From contig JAZKJV010004144.1 in the NCBI GenBank assembly GCA_037367405.1, positions 434,001 to 498,000 of the forward strand: a stretch of 64,000 nt of DNA. Reading direction: 5' to 3'. Position numbers and translations under genes: made by a program. Shown in pieces: positions 31,941 to 45,500 of the stretch. The notes under the pieces are model-generated. The model worked only from the letters and a program-made list of their open reading frames with translations. It had not been told where the DNA came from and did not search any database. This DNA is from Ottelia alismoides. Taxonomy: Eukaryota; Streptophyta; Magnoliopsida; Alismatales; Hydrocharitaceae. Position 1 is the first letter of the stretch. Each line of letters begins with the position of its first letter.

Positions 31941-33530
31941 CCCCCCTATACTTAACTTTTGCTAGTCCCTTAGCAAACACTTATTTGAAAAAGAAGTGAA
32001 AAAGAAAGAAAGAAAAAGAAAAAGAAAAAGAGTAAAATGTACATGGATCAAGGTTGAATATTAAACTTTCCTTCATTAAATTGAATTATGGAGCTCGATC
32101 AGATCTTTGGATTATTAATGTGTCGGAACCTTATTTGGACTTAAGCTTAAAACTCGACAGCCTCTAAGTTCCACCAATCTATGGACAAGACTCCTTAATA
32201 AACCAGATCAGAACAAGTCTACATACACAAACTCTAATGACCATGAATCTTTCCATGCAGTGTAAGTGATAGTAGCTCCCCACCTCAGAAGTGACAAAGA
32301 AACAACCTCCCCCAACCTGGTAACTCTAATGCCTCGGTCTAGCAACTCTTTTCTCGAGAAGCGGGGTATTCCCTTCTAAGTTCAAGTGCAACCGGCTCAA
32401 GAAGAGGGGGAATAAGAAGTATAGACTTTTGGGAGCTCAACCAGTGTAGCTAAGTCTCCCGCTACAAGCTTCATGAGATGTAACATGAGTACCATAAGCT
32501 TCTGTTTTATTTGACTATATACACTCCGGTGGGGTTATTAAATTTTCAATCCGACCCACCACTTTTTTGGAGTTCTTTTTGCGCATTTTTTTTCAAGTGC
32601 ATCTGTACAACATATCTACATGGTGCAACATATATACAAGAAATTTTCCTCTTGAGCCAGTAGACTATCCCTCTTTTGAAGCTTTATTGCAACCCACGGC
32701 TTCTGTCTTTAGCCTTCATCACCACTAGACCAAGTTGAGACGCACTTCCTTCACTAGAAGAAGAAGAGAGGTTCCGCCTAGAAGTACTACCCTCATATGC
32801 TACCCCAAGCCAAAGGAAACTGCCTCCTCACCACCTCATCCGTGGAGAGCTATGTGTAAGGTGCTGGTGCAAGTCAAGCCATTGTCTCTAAGAGTCATGC
32901 GTGTGTTGTTAAGTGCTCTACTTAGGCTCATCAAGATGACGTATGCTCATAGCCTAGTGGACTCAAAGAATTAAGTCCTTCTGGACCTGAAAAGCCTTAA
33001 CCATAAGCCCTATAAGGTTCCTCTTAGAATTAGGTGGATTAAGATCTTAATCAAGCTCCATTTCCCAATTTAATTCCAGGCTGAGTTTAAATGTCAACTA
33101 TCATCCAGGAAAAACTATATACATATATACAAAGATGCTATTTACAAATATTTACAATCGTGCAAAATTTTTGAAAAATGTTTTGAAATCATGAATGGAT
33201 GAATGCATGAAATGCAAGTTTTGCAAAAGTATTTACACACATTTACACAAGATTTTTGCAAACTTTTGATTTTCAAAACATTTTGGAAAAATTTTGTACT
33301 ATATACATAATTTTGATAAGAAAATATTCACACAAGCTTTATACAAAAGATTTTTAAAAACATTTTTTCAAAAATAATTTTGTACACTAGCTATGTATGT
33401 GCAAATAAAAGAATGATTATTTACAGGAAAATTTTTTAATTTTTGTGATTTTTAGGGTTTTTAGCCATTTTATTTATTAACACACTCACACAAAGTACGA
33501 GTTAATGCTAAAGTATATATGAAATATATA
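31941..33530 (-). other. 3' internal non-coding region of gypsy element 1, with PPT
   Basis: Directly beside LTR A the minus strand reads AAGTATAGGGGGG, the polypurine tract (31941-31955) that primes plus-strand synthesis. The next 1.5 kb matches 60960-62529 of the plus-strand element (for example AGCATATGAGGGTAGTACTT and GAGGTGGGGAGCTAC). No env-like gene is seen. Confidence 0.65.
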
Positions 33531-33895
33531 CACACCCCCCTATACTTAGCTCGGACGATGTCCTCAGAGTGATCAAGAGCGATGAAGAAGACATAACTCG
33601 TGCTTAGTAAAGGGAAGTGAAAAGGAATGGCTAGATACAGAGATGAATGAATGAATAGAATGAGGAGAACTCGGTGGTTTCCCCCTATACTTAGGATTAA
33701 ATAATCCTAAGTATAACAAACTGTACATGAAGGGAAATCCGAGTGAAGAATGTACAGAGTCTGCCCCCCTATACTTAGGGTAAAATATCCCTAAGTATAG
33801 GCAGCAAAACATGGGTAGAAAGAATGAAAAGAATACCCGCATGTCCTACATCCCCCCTATACTTAGGGTAAAGTACACCCTAAGTATAGCATAAT
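33531..33895 (-). repeat. Polypurine-hairpin cluster of gypsy element 1
   Basis: Three hairpins of the form CCTATACTTAGG-loop-CCTAAGTATA lie at 33681-33715, 33761-33805 and 33852-33889, and a single CCCCCTATACTTAG copy at 33535. One arm of each carries the same AAGTATAGGGGG word as the true PPT at 31941. Spacing is about 85 bp. The homologous cluster in element 2 is at 60598-60946. Confidence 0.75.
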
Positions 33896-34006
33896 CATAA
33901 GATGAGAAAAGGGATGTGGGACTAAAGAATAGAGTGATATGGACAACTGGATCTATACAGGTCGGAAGAACAGTGATAATCAGGCGTGAGATGCAATAGA
34001 TGTGAG

Positions 34007-34768
34007 TCAAGAGACCACATCTAACGCAAAGTGAATAGGGGCAACATCAACGACCCGCGGCTCATGATCTAGAAATGGCTTGAGCCGCTGGCCGTTCACT
34101 CGAAAGGTACTCTCAGAAGACAACTCGGATATATCAATGCTACCGTTGTCATGTACCTTTATCACAAGATAAGGTCCCTTCCATTTGCTCTGTAGCTTCC
34201 CTGGAAATAGACGAAGCCTAGCATCAAACAACCATACTCTCTGTCCAGGCTCAAAATGCTTGTGGCTGATATGAGAATCATGCCATTCTTTCACTCTCTC
34301 CTTATACTGTAGGCTATTTGAGAAGTCTGTATCTCTAAGCTCCTCCAAGGCTGCTAACTCTGCCCTCCTCTGGTCTCCTACACTATCTGGATCTAAAAGA
34401 ATATCCGTGACTTCCCAAAGTGACTTGTGCCTCAACTCAACAGGTAAGTGGCACGGCTTGCCATAAACTAGGGGAAAGGGAGATGTGCCCAATGGTGTCT
34501 TGAAAGACATCCTATATGCCCACAAGACCGAGTCCAAAAGCTGTGACCAATCCTTTCGGTCAGGGCGGACGACTTTCTGCAAAATAGTCTTGATCTCCCT
34601 ATTCGAGACCTCGGCTAGACCATTCGTCTGTGGATGGTATGGAGTGGCAACTCGATGGTCTATGCTGAACTCACTAGCAAGTGCCTTCACCTGGTCGTTG
34701 ATGAAATGAGACCCCCATCTGAAATCAATACTCGAGGTACCCCGAACCGCGTGATGATGTGCTTCCTC
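34007..34768 (-). pseudogene. Ty3/gypsy integrase C-terminal fragment
   Basis: Only the end of pol survives. From 34768 down it begins in the middle of the catalytic core (LRKHIITRFG and the second catalytic D in ISDGG), passes a small frame change near 34710, then reads ASEFSIDHRVATPYHPQTNG with the catalytic glutamate in AEVSNREIK. After that come YGKPCHLPVELRHK, HISHKHFEPGQRVWLFDARL and KLQSKWKGPYLV, ending HFALDVVS. The junction with LTR B at 34768 shares the 8-bp word CAAACGAG with LTR A, a microhomology. About 90% identical by eye to the integrase end of the plus-strand element at 59758-60465. Confidence 0.9.
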
Positions 34769-37700
34769 AAACGAGGTAGATCAGATATATCTCAAATGGT
34801 CGTTGCGACCTCAATCGCTCGTGTGTCAATCAAGAAAAAGAGACCACCAAAATCGGATAAAATCAATCAAAATCAAATAGCGGTCTTGCTATTTTATTAA
34901 CTTGGTATAGCGACCAGGGTCGAACACAAGGAGCATGTGATGGCCTTGCGGCCTACGAAGTAGTCAAGAAGAGAAAAGAGAATAAAATACAAGTGTTTTT
35001 GGTGGATTTTTAATTGTTTTTAATTTTTTTGGGATTTTTAATTAATTAGGAAAATAATGAAGACAAGTAAACAAGGCAATTCAACAATTTATTTAATGCA
35101 TCAAAATCAATCAAAAATTTCAATAAAAATGTTTTTGGGTATTTTAAGATTTTTACTGTTTTTAGTGAATTTTTGGGATTTTTCTGATTTTTTTTCTTTT
35201 CTAAAAATCAAACAATGCAAGAAAACAGTAGCAATGTCCAGTCAGAAGTAAAAGTCCAATTTAAAATGCAAAAAGGCCTATTTAGCTTCTGGAGGCAATT
35301 TTTATATAAACTAGAAAGTTTATGGAAAATTTAGGCACTGGAATTATTGTTTTTGGATTTTTAGATTATTTATTATAATTTTTATGAGTTTTAGGTGTTT
35401 TTCAATTTTTATGAGTTTTATACAATGAAAAATGACCAAAATTGGTCAGAAAATCAAACAAGGCAAAAGACACAGTAGCTAATTTTTTAGAATTTTTAGA
35501 TGAGTTTTAATATTTTTTTGTGATTTTTCAAGTCAGACAGTAAAGAAAATGCGTATTTTTGAATTTTTAAATATAGTAAATAAAAGCAAAAATGTCTCCA
35601 AAAATTCTAGAAAATTTTACACTATGGCAGGAGCCTTATATACAATTTTCATCAAATTTGGAGTCGATTTACTATTTTATTAAAATCAAACACAAGGGCA
35701 CAATACACAGGGACCTAAATGAAATTAAAATAAGTTCCAGGGCATCCGGTGCAAAATTCCCAAGGATCAACGTGCAAAGCGCATGACCTGAGGCACTCAG
35801 GGACCTATTTGCAAGAAAAAGTAAGTTCCTGGACTAATTAGTAACACGTACTAAAAGTCCAGGGGCTTCAGTGTAAATTACCCACTATATAATGCACATG
35901 TACAATAAAATCATTCACAGGGGCATATTTGCAAATATTGAAAACATAAATTCATTCAGTAACACCCTGAAACATAAAGCCCATACATGCAAATAACCCT
36001 CAAAATACACGTGACGATGCACGTGGTCCACGTAGACAGGGGCATAAATGCAAATACCAGGAACTATAAGGTCCACAATGCAAATTATCCAACGAAAGTA
36101 ATGGTTCAACAATATTTACAGGACTAGAAAATAAATGCGAAAACTAGAGGGGCCTAAGTGCAATTTACCCCTTATTTAAAATCTAAGGGCGGGAGGCGCG
36201 CCACGTGGCTGATCGGACGGTGCTGGAGCGTGGACGCCTCTTCGAAGAACTCCCTCTCGGATCGGACGGTCAAGGTGCAGCCACGTGCTAGATCTAACGG
36301 TCCTCGTACGCCGTGGCTAAACCCTCGGTGAATCGACGGTGATGAAGCTGACACGTGGCAGATCTGACGGCTCTGAGTCACGGGTGTCCCTTCATCTGGT
36401 CGTGCGGCTCAGATCGGTCCTCAGATGGATCGAACGGTGACGGAGCTCCTCGAATGGGTGGCTAGGATTGAATATGGAGGGAGAGGACGATCGGACGTCG
36501 GGGAAGACTCCTGGAAGAACTGGGATCCGGCGAACTTCGCCGGGCTCGTGAAGGTGCTGGGGGTCTCCTCGCGGGTAGCTAAAGGTCGGGGAAGAAGCTC
36601 GGTGGGCTCCCGCGTCGACTGGTGGTCTCCGACGGTCCGATGGAGCTCCGAGAAGCTCAGGCGGAGCCGGCGGAGCTCGAGTTGCTGGTCCAAATGGTCC
36701 AAGCCCTCAGATGGGCTCGGATGTTCCTGCAAAATACACTAGTAGACTCGCGGGTCGAGGGCAAAGTGCCTCGACCCCGTTAGGATGGGTGACGGTGGTC
36801 GGTGAGGCGGGGCGAGCGGACTCCGGTGATGCGACGGCGAAGGAGTTCGAATCCCAGCTCCTGTGCGAGCTGGGTTGAGTGGATGGATGGAGAAGATGCG
36901 CGGGGGAAGTGTGATCGTGAGGGTGAGGTCCGATGATCGATGCGAAGTGGGAGATGGCCGGAATCAGAGATGAACGACGACAACAAGATTTGGGCTAAAT
37001 CGAAAATTAAAGAAACAGAGAGGGAACTATGGCTACCTGGGCGTAGGGATCGACTGTGGGTGAGCTTAGGCAGCTCTGGGTCGTGGCCTCGCAGGTCCTC
37101 GGGGCCCGAGGCTCGAGCTCTACCTCTGGGCGGAGCACGTCGACAAGAAAACGCCGGATCGATGGTCCAACCACCCTCACCTCTCTGCAACACCACCGAC
37201 GGAGAGCTGTCACCTCAAGGAAGGTGGTGGAGGTCACGAGACTGAAAGATAGGGAGCCAAAGATGAGGATGAGGGTGGCGGAGCTCGGCTTATGTATGGG
37301 TGCAGGTCCGGGAAAGATGGCTCGGGCCCGGCTCCATGGAGCACGGATCCCTAGGATCTATGTCGGGCGAGATTCCCGGATACCTGGGGAGTGATTAGGA
37401 CCCTGGGTTAGGCTAAATGGTGATCGGGTCTGGTGGGAATAAATGGGGTAAGTCGGGTTCTCGAACCAGATCCGCGGGAGGTGGTCCACAGGGGGAGAGT
37501 TGACCGGGCGGTCAACAACCCCCGTGGACCAATGAGAAGAGGCCATTTGGAAAAGATTTGTAAAATCATTTAAAAATAGTAAATGGCCGATTTATTAAAA
37601 AGTCAAGACATGAAATATTTTTGTTTTATTTTTTTTTCTATTTTTTAGTGATTTTTAATTAATTTTTCAAAATAAAAATAGGGTATTTACAATATAGTAC

Positions 37701-38499
37701 TATACATAGGTATTTGTACAATATGTCTTTTTAATTTTTGATTTTTAATTTGTTATTTTTGTGCATTTTTATTCCCATTTTATATTTTATTTATTTATAG
37801 TATAAAATTAGGAATAAAAGTGTATTTTTATTTTATTTTTATTATTTATATACAAAGGTGAAATAAATATATATGTACATGTATCTACATGGTATATTTA
37901 CAAGGTATTTTTGGGTTTTTAATTTTGTTAATTTTATTTTGTTTTTGTTTTAATGGTTTTTAATTTATTTATTTACACCATAGAATATAGAATATTTACA
38001 AATTTTATGGAATTTAATTTTATTTATTTATACGGTAAAATAAATATAGGAGTGGCTATGTATATGATGAATATCTACATGGTGAAGGTTTTTGTTTTCT
38101 TTTTATTTTTCCATTTTTTATTTTGATTTTTATATTTATAAATATATACAAGTATTTACAAGCCCATTTTAGTCTCTTTTTGGAGGAAAATATTTTTATT
38201 ATATTTACAAATATATTTACACACATGAGTCCCTATCTCCCTCTACTTTGGCTTTTATGCGGTCAGGCCCATGCTGAGCCCTCCCTTGGGATTGGGTTGC
38301 TCAATATTTATTCTAAATATTTCCCTCTTTTTCTTTTTACTCTTTATTCTTTTATTTTTGCACAAAAACATGCTAATTATTAAACTTTATACAATGCATG
38401 CTTTTGATAATTATTTGTATTTACATGAATATACATGTATTTGCAAAGGTTTTTGTAGCTAAAATATAAGAATAAAGAGTGATGAATGGGTATTCATCA
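34769..38499 (-). repeat. LTR B of gypsy element 1 (3.73 kb, end clipped)
   Basis: Minus-strand start TGATGAATACCCATTCATCA at 38499. Aligned to LTR A over its whole length with scattered substitutions and small indels, including about 30 extra bp at about 36643-36672 (GAGAAGCTCAGGCGGAGCC). It lacks the last 40 or so bp, which were lost in the deletion that joined it to integrase. Confidence 0.85.
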
Positions 38500-39480
38500 A
38501 TCCTCTATCCATATGTCTACCTGTTAGCCTTTTGTCTATTAGTTTCACCATTTTTTCCCTATTGTTTGCCTATAAAATAAATATGTCCATTACTAACACC
38601 TGAACTTCAAGTGTATGAGTACTTCTTACACTGTATTACATTTTTTCAAAAAATCTTGCAAGATCATAAATCTATTGAACATCTACTTCGATCAAACCAC
38701 CACAACATAAAAGAATAGTTACTACCAAATTATTTGTTTTTAACATAAAATTTTCTTATAGTATCGAAAATTTAATGAACATCAAGTATTAACCAGACCA
38801 ACACTATGTAAAAGAATGGGTATAATTTTTTTCAAATAAATGTACTTTTCCTTCTATTCATTCCCCTTTCCTTTTGTCTTGACATCTTATTATTTTGCAT
38901 GCTACAGAAGTTATTTATTTTTTTAACTAAATTTTCCTTATGATATCGTAAATTTACTGAACACCAACTACATTACAGGACCAATACTATGAAAAAGAAT
39001 GGGGTGATTTTTACAAATAAAATTTCTTTTCCTTTTGTTTTATTTTTCATTCTATCGAAGTGATTTGTTTTCTAAAAAAAAAATTTCCTTTCATGAAATA
39101 AATTTTATTTTTCCTTCTATGAAATATTTGGAGTTTTAAAATTATATATTACTAAAGTGATTTGTATTTTTAATAAAATATCCTTTAAGTATCATAAATT
39201 TGATGAACCCCAAGTATGGAGAAACCAACGATAAGTAAAAGAACATGTATTTTGTAAGTATATTTCCTTTTACTTATATTATGTATCGAAAATCTTCAAA
39301 ATGTTTATTGTAATTTCAATCTCATTTCTACTATTTGCTCTATTCTAAAACATAAAAATGAATAATACTATTTACTCTGACTTTATGTACAAGTATATTT
39401 CCTATGATTTTCACATATTGTGTTATGAGTATTTTCCTTAGATGCTAACCTCATGATTTCATTCTTGACCATAAAAAACT
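38500..39480. other. Helitron right half, AT-rich, no gene
   Basis: No coding frame. Loosely repeated phrases such as TAAATTTAATGAACATCAAG / AAATTTACTGAACACCAACT / TAAATTTGATGAACCCCAAG recur at about 38770, 38950 and 39187, suggesting old internal duplication with a period of about 180-240 bp. Confidence 0.45.
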
Positions 39481-39514
39481 ACCCACGTTGCGAAGCGCGG
39501 GTATGTACCCTAGT
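39481..39514 (+). other. Helitron 3' terminus
   Basis: Hairpin ACCCACGTTGCGAAGCGCGG plus GT (stem of 7 pairs with one mismatch), then TATGTACC, then CTAG followed by T. Matches the rule of a short GC-rich hairpin about 10-12 nt upstream of CTRR and insertion before T. Confidence 0.7.
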
Positions 39515-42509
39515 GGTCTATGATAGGAAAGGAAAAGAGTGGGGACGTACGATGAATCCAAGCTGCACGCACCTTAGTTTTGCATACTAAACTTTAAGAA
39601 AATACCTGCAAATATTCATCAATACCACATTCTTGTGAGTATACTATTTGGATCAAGAACCACTTATTAACACTTAAAAACAAATAGACATGAGAAAAGA
39701 AGGAAAATAAAAATTAACAGACAAAAGGAAGTTTGTACACACACATATAGACAGAGATAGATTGACAAAGAGAACATAATAAACACATTTGTGAACACTA
39801 TTTATGATTCTAACCCCTAAAGACCATGATCATAAGCCTTGATTGATGAAATAATTAGTGGAAATAAGGAATACACTGAAAAGATCAACACAGTGCACAA
39901 AAGCATCTTACATACACATACATACAAATATCCATAAGAATTTATGGTTAATTTTTTCCTAATTATTTTTCTATTGTGTACGTAAAAATAAGCACAAACA
40001 TAAAAAGATCAACTTGAGAAAGAAACACAAATCTTAATATGCAAAATCTTACAATTTCTCAATTTTTATACAACTCCAATGTGACCAAACTCGTCTTTAA
40101 AGGTCATCTTATTATGAATGCATAATACTAAAACTTATTTATAGATAGTTCTGATCCTCATCAAAAGACCAAGGTCGTAGGCCTCAGTCAACACAATAAA
40201 AATTATAAAAACTAAGGAAAATATGTATAAAGATGCTATATTGTACAAAAAATCATAAGAACACATATATACACAAAATTTAGACAATCATATCTATTTT
40301 ATACAACTCAGAATGACCTATTAATTCAATATACATGCATTTCATATTTTACATTTGGAGCATAGAAACTTCAATTCCACCCAGCCCGCTATTAGATTTC
40401 ATCATTAAAATACTTTAAATCATAAAAATACATTGAAATTTAACTGGGCTCATTTGTGAATAGTTGGTTTTGTGAACAATTGTATAACTATATTTGGTTC
40501 TCGTACATTTTATACAGATTACATTTTACATTTTTTTTACTTGGTTTTATATTTATTATTTCCCTTGCATAGTCTATTCTCTTGAAAAAATATAAAATCA
40601 AATAAAAATGTTGAAGTATAAAAGAAACAAAAATATAAACTCAAAACACAAGTTTTATTACCAGTGCTTTTATCTATCCTAATTTATATTTATTATATCA
40701 TATCTAGCTAATAATCAACGAAGAAATCTATAATTTTATCATAATATTTATTATTATTATAAAATATAATATAATACTATTGTTAACAAGCATTCAAAAT
40801 TTAAAAATTAAAAAAATGCATGTATAAATATATAAAAATGAAATTAAATGTCTATCTCTCAATCTAAAGGTCTTTTGCAAAAGCTTCCTTCTACAAATAT
40901 GATCTCATTTTAAAGAAACTTTTACATTTTTGAGTTTCCATATTTGAGATCATATTTTATTTTCAAGATTTTTGCAAAAGTTTGTATTTTTAAAGTGACT
41001 TGTGTTGCCTTGACCATCTAATAGAATCAGATTTCATTCACCTTAAAATCGAAAATTGAGTTATTTTCCTATATAATACTTTCAGACATGCATTAATATG
41101 TATTTATTATAAGTTCATACTTCAACTAATTTTTTTGGTCAATCTGAAAATCTATAAAAATATGTAAAAGGAAAAAAAATCCAAAAATGAATATAGAAAT
41201 ACAATAAATATATTCAATCGTACATAAGATTCACATATACACATAAACTTCAGAAATTTATAACTATTTTTGCAACATTGATTGAGTTACCTTCTTTTGA
41301 ATTAATTCAATAAAATTTATAGAATAGTATAAGCATATCAAAAATACCACCACAAAAAATAGCAAATAGAACACGCTCAGTTTTTTATTATGCATGCATT
41401 CTGGATTTTATATATGGAGCATATGAATTCCAATTTAACTCAATTCATTTTAAAGTTCATAGCTTAAAATACTTTAAATTATAAAAATACTTTGAAAGTG
41501 ATTGGAGTTCATTTGTAAAAAGTAAGTTTCGGGATCTACTTATACAACTTTACAACATTTTCTTTCTTTTGTATAATATCCATTTTAACTCCTTGTGGTT
41601 TCAGTTTTACTTTGTTAGTTGTTATATTTTCGTAAAAATATAAAAGTACAAAATAAAAAATATGCTTTTATTAGGTCAAAATATGACTCGTATGCAATCT
41701 TTATTTATTTATATCTTTTTTATTTCATAAGCTTAAAAATTTTAAAAATTTGTATTATATAATGTATAGTATTATTCTAAAATATAATAGGGTAGTGTTA
41801 TTAACAAGAAAACAAAACTATTACTCATAAAACATTAAAATTGGTAATTTAAACCTAAAAATAGTTTTGGATTGTATCTTGAATGGTACATATTTTTTGG
41901 AAAAATTTTTTTGCATTGTTTTAGATAAAATTATTTTGATAAAGTTTTTTGTTTTGAGTTTTTTTAAATTTGAGGATTTTTACTGTGTTTTTATTTCACT
42001 ATCATATTCTCCATCCCTTTTTTATTGTCCCGCGTTGATCGTGTTTGACCACCCTACTACATTCCAAACATTTTGAATACTCCCCTCTCATTGCTGGATG
42101 CCCATCCACATTAGTGATTCCCCTCCTTTGAGAATGTTGACCGCTCCTGTCAACTTCCCCCTCTCAAGTCCATTTCCATGATAAAACCTAACAACCACCT
42201 GCCGACTCCACCACATCGAGCCTCCTTCCTCGACTATCCTACTCACTGCCACCATCAGGCCCCTCGACTATAGCTCCAACCACCTAGAATCCATCTACGC
42301 AATAAAAGGAACATCCAATCAACACTTTGAAGTGATCTTTGGTTCCACTACTTGTATCAGCTCCAATTGTTCATCTTCGTGATGTCGTCGTTCGCTCAAG
42401 GACATGATCTATCATTCTTTTCAGAGTTAGGAAACCCTAGGCTCCACTCAAGTTGTTTCTACTGTACGTAACTTTAGTTAGATTAAGTATTTCTTTCTTG
42501 TTGTTCAAA
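39515..42509. other. AT-rich non-coding DNA with an old direct repeat about 1 kb apart
   Basis: No gene. About 40330-40570 and 41390-41650 share a diverged block (GCATGCATT..., GGAGCATA..AATTCCAATT, AATACTTTAAAT.ATAAAAATAC, TTCATTTGT.AA.AGT). The end (about 42000-42500) becomes richer in CCACCA/CTCC words. Confidence 0.45.
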
Positions 42510-45500
42510 GTTGTAGAACCATCACCGTCAGATCCACTTCTTCCCTACACTATCGACATCTCACCATCATCTCGACAAATCACCACTCTACATCTCTTAT
42601 GCATTTGCTCCACTTCGATTAGGTATTATAAATGGAAGCTATTCTTTTCCTCTACCACAAGGAGCGTATGCCCATCCTTTATCCCTTCGAATCACACCAC
42701 CATCTCACACCTCACCATCTCCCGCTTCTCCATTTAACCCCTTAAAGGAGGAACACATCTACTTCTACTATTTTATTCCCTTAACTTTGATTGAGAGAAA
42801 TCTCAAGCCCATTCGTCATTGCAGGTCTCCAAGATCACATCAATACAATACCTTGGCTGGAGATCCACATCACTCGTCACGTGGACCACTCTTTCATGGA
42901 TTACTGCCCTCGTTGGCATGCCTCACACACGATGGAGAGATACTTGCAAAATATAAAAATAATAAAAATATTTTATTCATATTTTATCAGTTTTTCCTCT
43001 ATTCATTTCATTTTAAACCTTTCTTTCCTTTTGGTTTTATATTTAAGTATTATTTAATCATTATCTTTTTATTTTCTAAAAAATAAAAAATTGGAAAAAA
43101 AATAAAATCAACTAAATTTAAATAGTTAAAATCAAAATAAAAATTAAAAATATGTCAAAACTATAAAAATGCATGAATAAGCACAAGCAATTGAACATAG
43201 AACTATCCGTAGATGCTTAAACCTAGTGATTGAGCGACCACCTTGAATTTGACCCAGGGGCTTGCCCAAGTTAAATGCAAATAATATTTCCTACATTTTA
43301 TTTGTTTTAATGAAAGATTTTTATGTACCATGCGAAGAGCTAATTCCTTGGAATTCATACACACACACGGAAATATCTCTTTATTGTCTCATTTTTCTTG
43401 GTCAAACATACTCCATCCTTTTAATTGGCTGAGACCCCATCTTCATCTTCTTCCCCAGGCATGTCCCCCCCACCCCCCAATCAACTCTGCAATTTTTATG
43501 CAATAACCACATACCCACCATTGCTACTTGATGAATATGTGATTCATCACTTAAAAGTTGAAAAAAGAGATTCGTTCTCAAGTAATTAGTTGCATTCCAT
43601 CATTTATTTTTCATTATTATCATTCATGCATTGATAGACAATACTTGCATTTTAGCATGCATAATTGCATGAATAAGAAGCCTTAATTCTTTTGTAAATA
43701 TCACCTGTATGTTATCCTATTTCCCACAGTTTTATTTATTTTTAACTTACTCAAAATTCAATAAAATCAACTCTGTAGTATATTACTAACACTAATTTAA
43801 AAAATATCAAAAAATACTAACTTGTAAATCTGCCTAATAAAACCCAAACCTTAGTTCGAGATAAAAAGACGTAAAACATGGATATCTCTTTCATATAGTT
43901 TTCTATGGAATCCTACTCACTTTTGAATTAATGTACATTCAATTACCTACAAAACAAGATAAAATTCAAAAGAATCGGACTTCATATGTGAAATATAGGG
44001 TTTGGGCCCTCATTGTATATTGTACCACATTATTTTTTTTTGTACAAAAATAACTCTTCTTGATTTATTTCTTTGGATTTTATTTTCTTTGATTATTGTT
44101 TTAATAAAATGTGTAAAAATATAAATAAAAAATGAGTCAAAATCAGAGAAAATAAATCAAACTGAGTATGTGTAAATAATATGGTACATATGTCCCCTTT
44201 ATTTTATCTCTTTATTTTATTAATTATTGAAAATATAAAAAATTAGATTAAGTTGTAAATATTTATTTTATATTTTTTCTGATTTTATTTTGATTTTTAC
44301 CTTATTTAAAAATGCCAGAAATTTGTAAAATATAAAAAATTTGCTACTTTATATCTATAGAGTACCACTAAAAATACTTTTTGTACTTGTGGTTTCTATT
44401 CATTTTAGATCCTTCACGAAAGTTGTGATGGTTCTATAGTTATAGAACCATCACTGTCAGATCCACTTCTTCCCTACACTATCGACATATCACTTTCATC
44501 TCGACAACTCACCACTCTGCATCTCTTCTGCATTTTCTCCACTTCGATCAGGTATGATAAATGGAAGCTATTCTTTTCCTCCACCACAAGGAGTGTATAC
44601 CCATCCTTTATCCCTTCGAATTACACCACCATCTCGCACCTTACCATCTCCCGCTTCTCCATTTAACCCCTTAAAGGAGGAACGCATCTACTTCTACTAT
44701 TTTATTCCCTTAATTTTGATAGAGAGAAATCTCAAGCCCATTCGTCGTTTCAGGTCTCCAAGATCACATCAATACAATACCTTGGCTGGAGATCCACATC
44801 ACTTGTCACGTGGATCACTCTTCCACGGATTACTGCCCTCGTTGGCATGCCTCACACACGATGTAGAGATACTTGCAAAATATAAAAATAGTAAAAATAT
44901 TTTATTCATATTTTATCTATTTTTTCCTCTATTCATTTTATTTTAAACCTTTCTTTCCTTTTGGTTTTATATTTAAGTATTATATAATCATTATCTTTTT
45001 ATTATCTAAAAAAATAAAAAATGGAAAAAAAATAAAATCAACTAAATTTAAATAGTTAAAATCAAAATAAAAATTAAAGATATGTCAAAACTATAAAAAT
45101 GCATGAATAAGCACAAGTAATTGAACATATAACTATCAGTAGATTCCCAAACCTAGTGATTGAATGGCCACCTTGAGTTTGACCCAGGGGCTTTCCTAAG
45201 TTAAACACACATAATATTTCCTACATTGTATATGTTTTAATGAAAGCTTTTTATGTACCATGCGAAGAGCTAATTCCTTGGAATTCGCACACACACACAC
45301 ACACGGAAATATCTCTTTACTATCTCATTTTTCTTAGTCAAACACACTCCATCCTTTTAATTGGTCGAGCCCCCATCGTCCTCTTATTCCCAAGGCATGA
45401 CCCCCCCACCCCCCAATCAACTCTGTCCTCTACAATTTTTACGCAATAACCACATACCCATCGTTGCTACCTGATGAATATGTTACTCATCACTTAAAAG

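Larger units (their letters stand above)
28118..38499 (-). mobile_element. Rearranged Ty3/gypsy element (LTR-int-LTR-leader), minus strand
   Basis: In element orientation: LTR B (38499 down to about 34769, lacking its last 40 or so bp), then the integrase C-terminus and 3' internal region (34768-31941), LTR A (31940-28199, complete), then a short leader remnant (28198-28118) after LTR A. gag, protease, RT and RNase H are absent. An LTR followed by leader sequence is not the end of a normal element. It suggests recombination between tandem copies or a large deletion (inference). ATCCT abuts LTR B on the right (38500-38504) and also occurs twice near 28141-28150, but the left copy does not abut an LTR, so a target duplication is unproven. 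Confidence 0.75.
26683..39513 (+). mobile_element. Candidate non-autonomous Helitron, interrupted by a retroelement
   Basis: The left terminus TCTATTACTTATATTAAAGC, followed by GGACACGTGGC, is of plant Helitron 5' type. The right terminus is a hairpin (ACCCACG...CGCGGGT, 39481-39502) followed 11 nt later by CTAG (39510-39513). The flanks are A (26682) and T (39514), the Helitron insertion signature. Without the nested MITE and the 10.4-kb gypsy derivative its own sequence is about 2 kb, AT-rich and without a RepHel gene. That both termini belong to one element is inferred from orientation and nesting. Confidence 0.55.

Noticed and set aside
32735..32974. Frame on the strand opposite to gypsy element 1, mirrored at 61485-61772 in element 2 (REVPPRSTTLICYPK, RLIKMTYAHSLVDSKN)
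   Set aside because: Antisense ORFs exist in some Tat elements, but neither copy begins with ATG and several differences between the copies change the residue, so there is no clear sign of protein-level selection. Shared DNA ancestry is enough to explain it.
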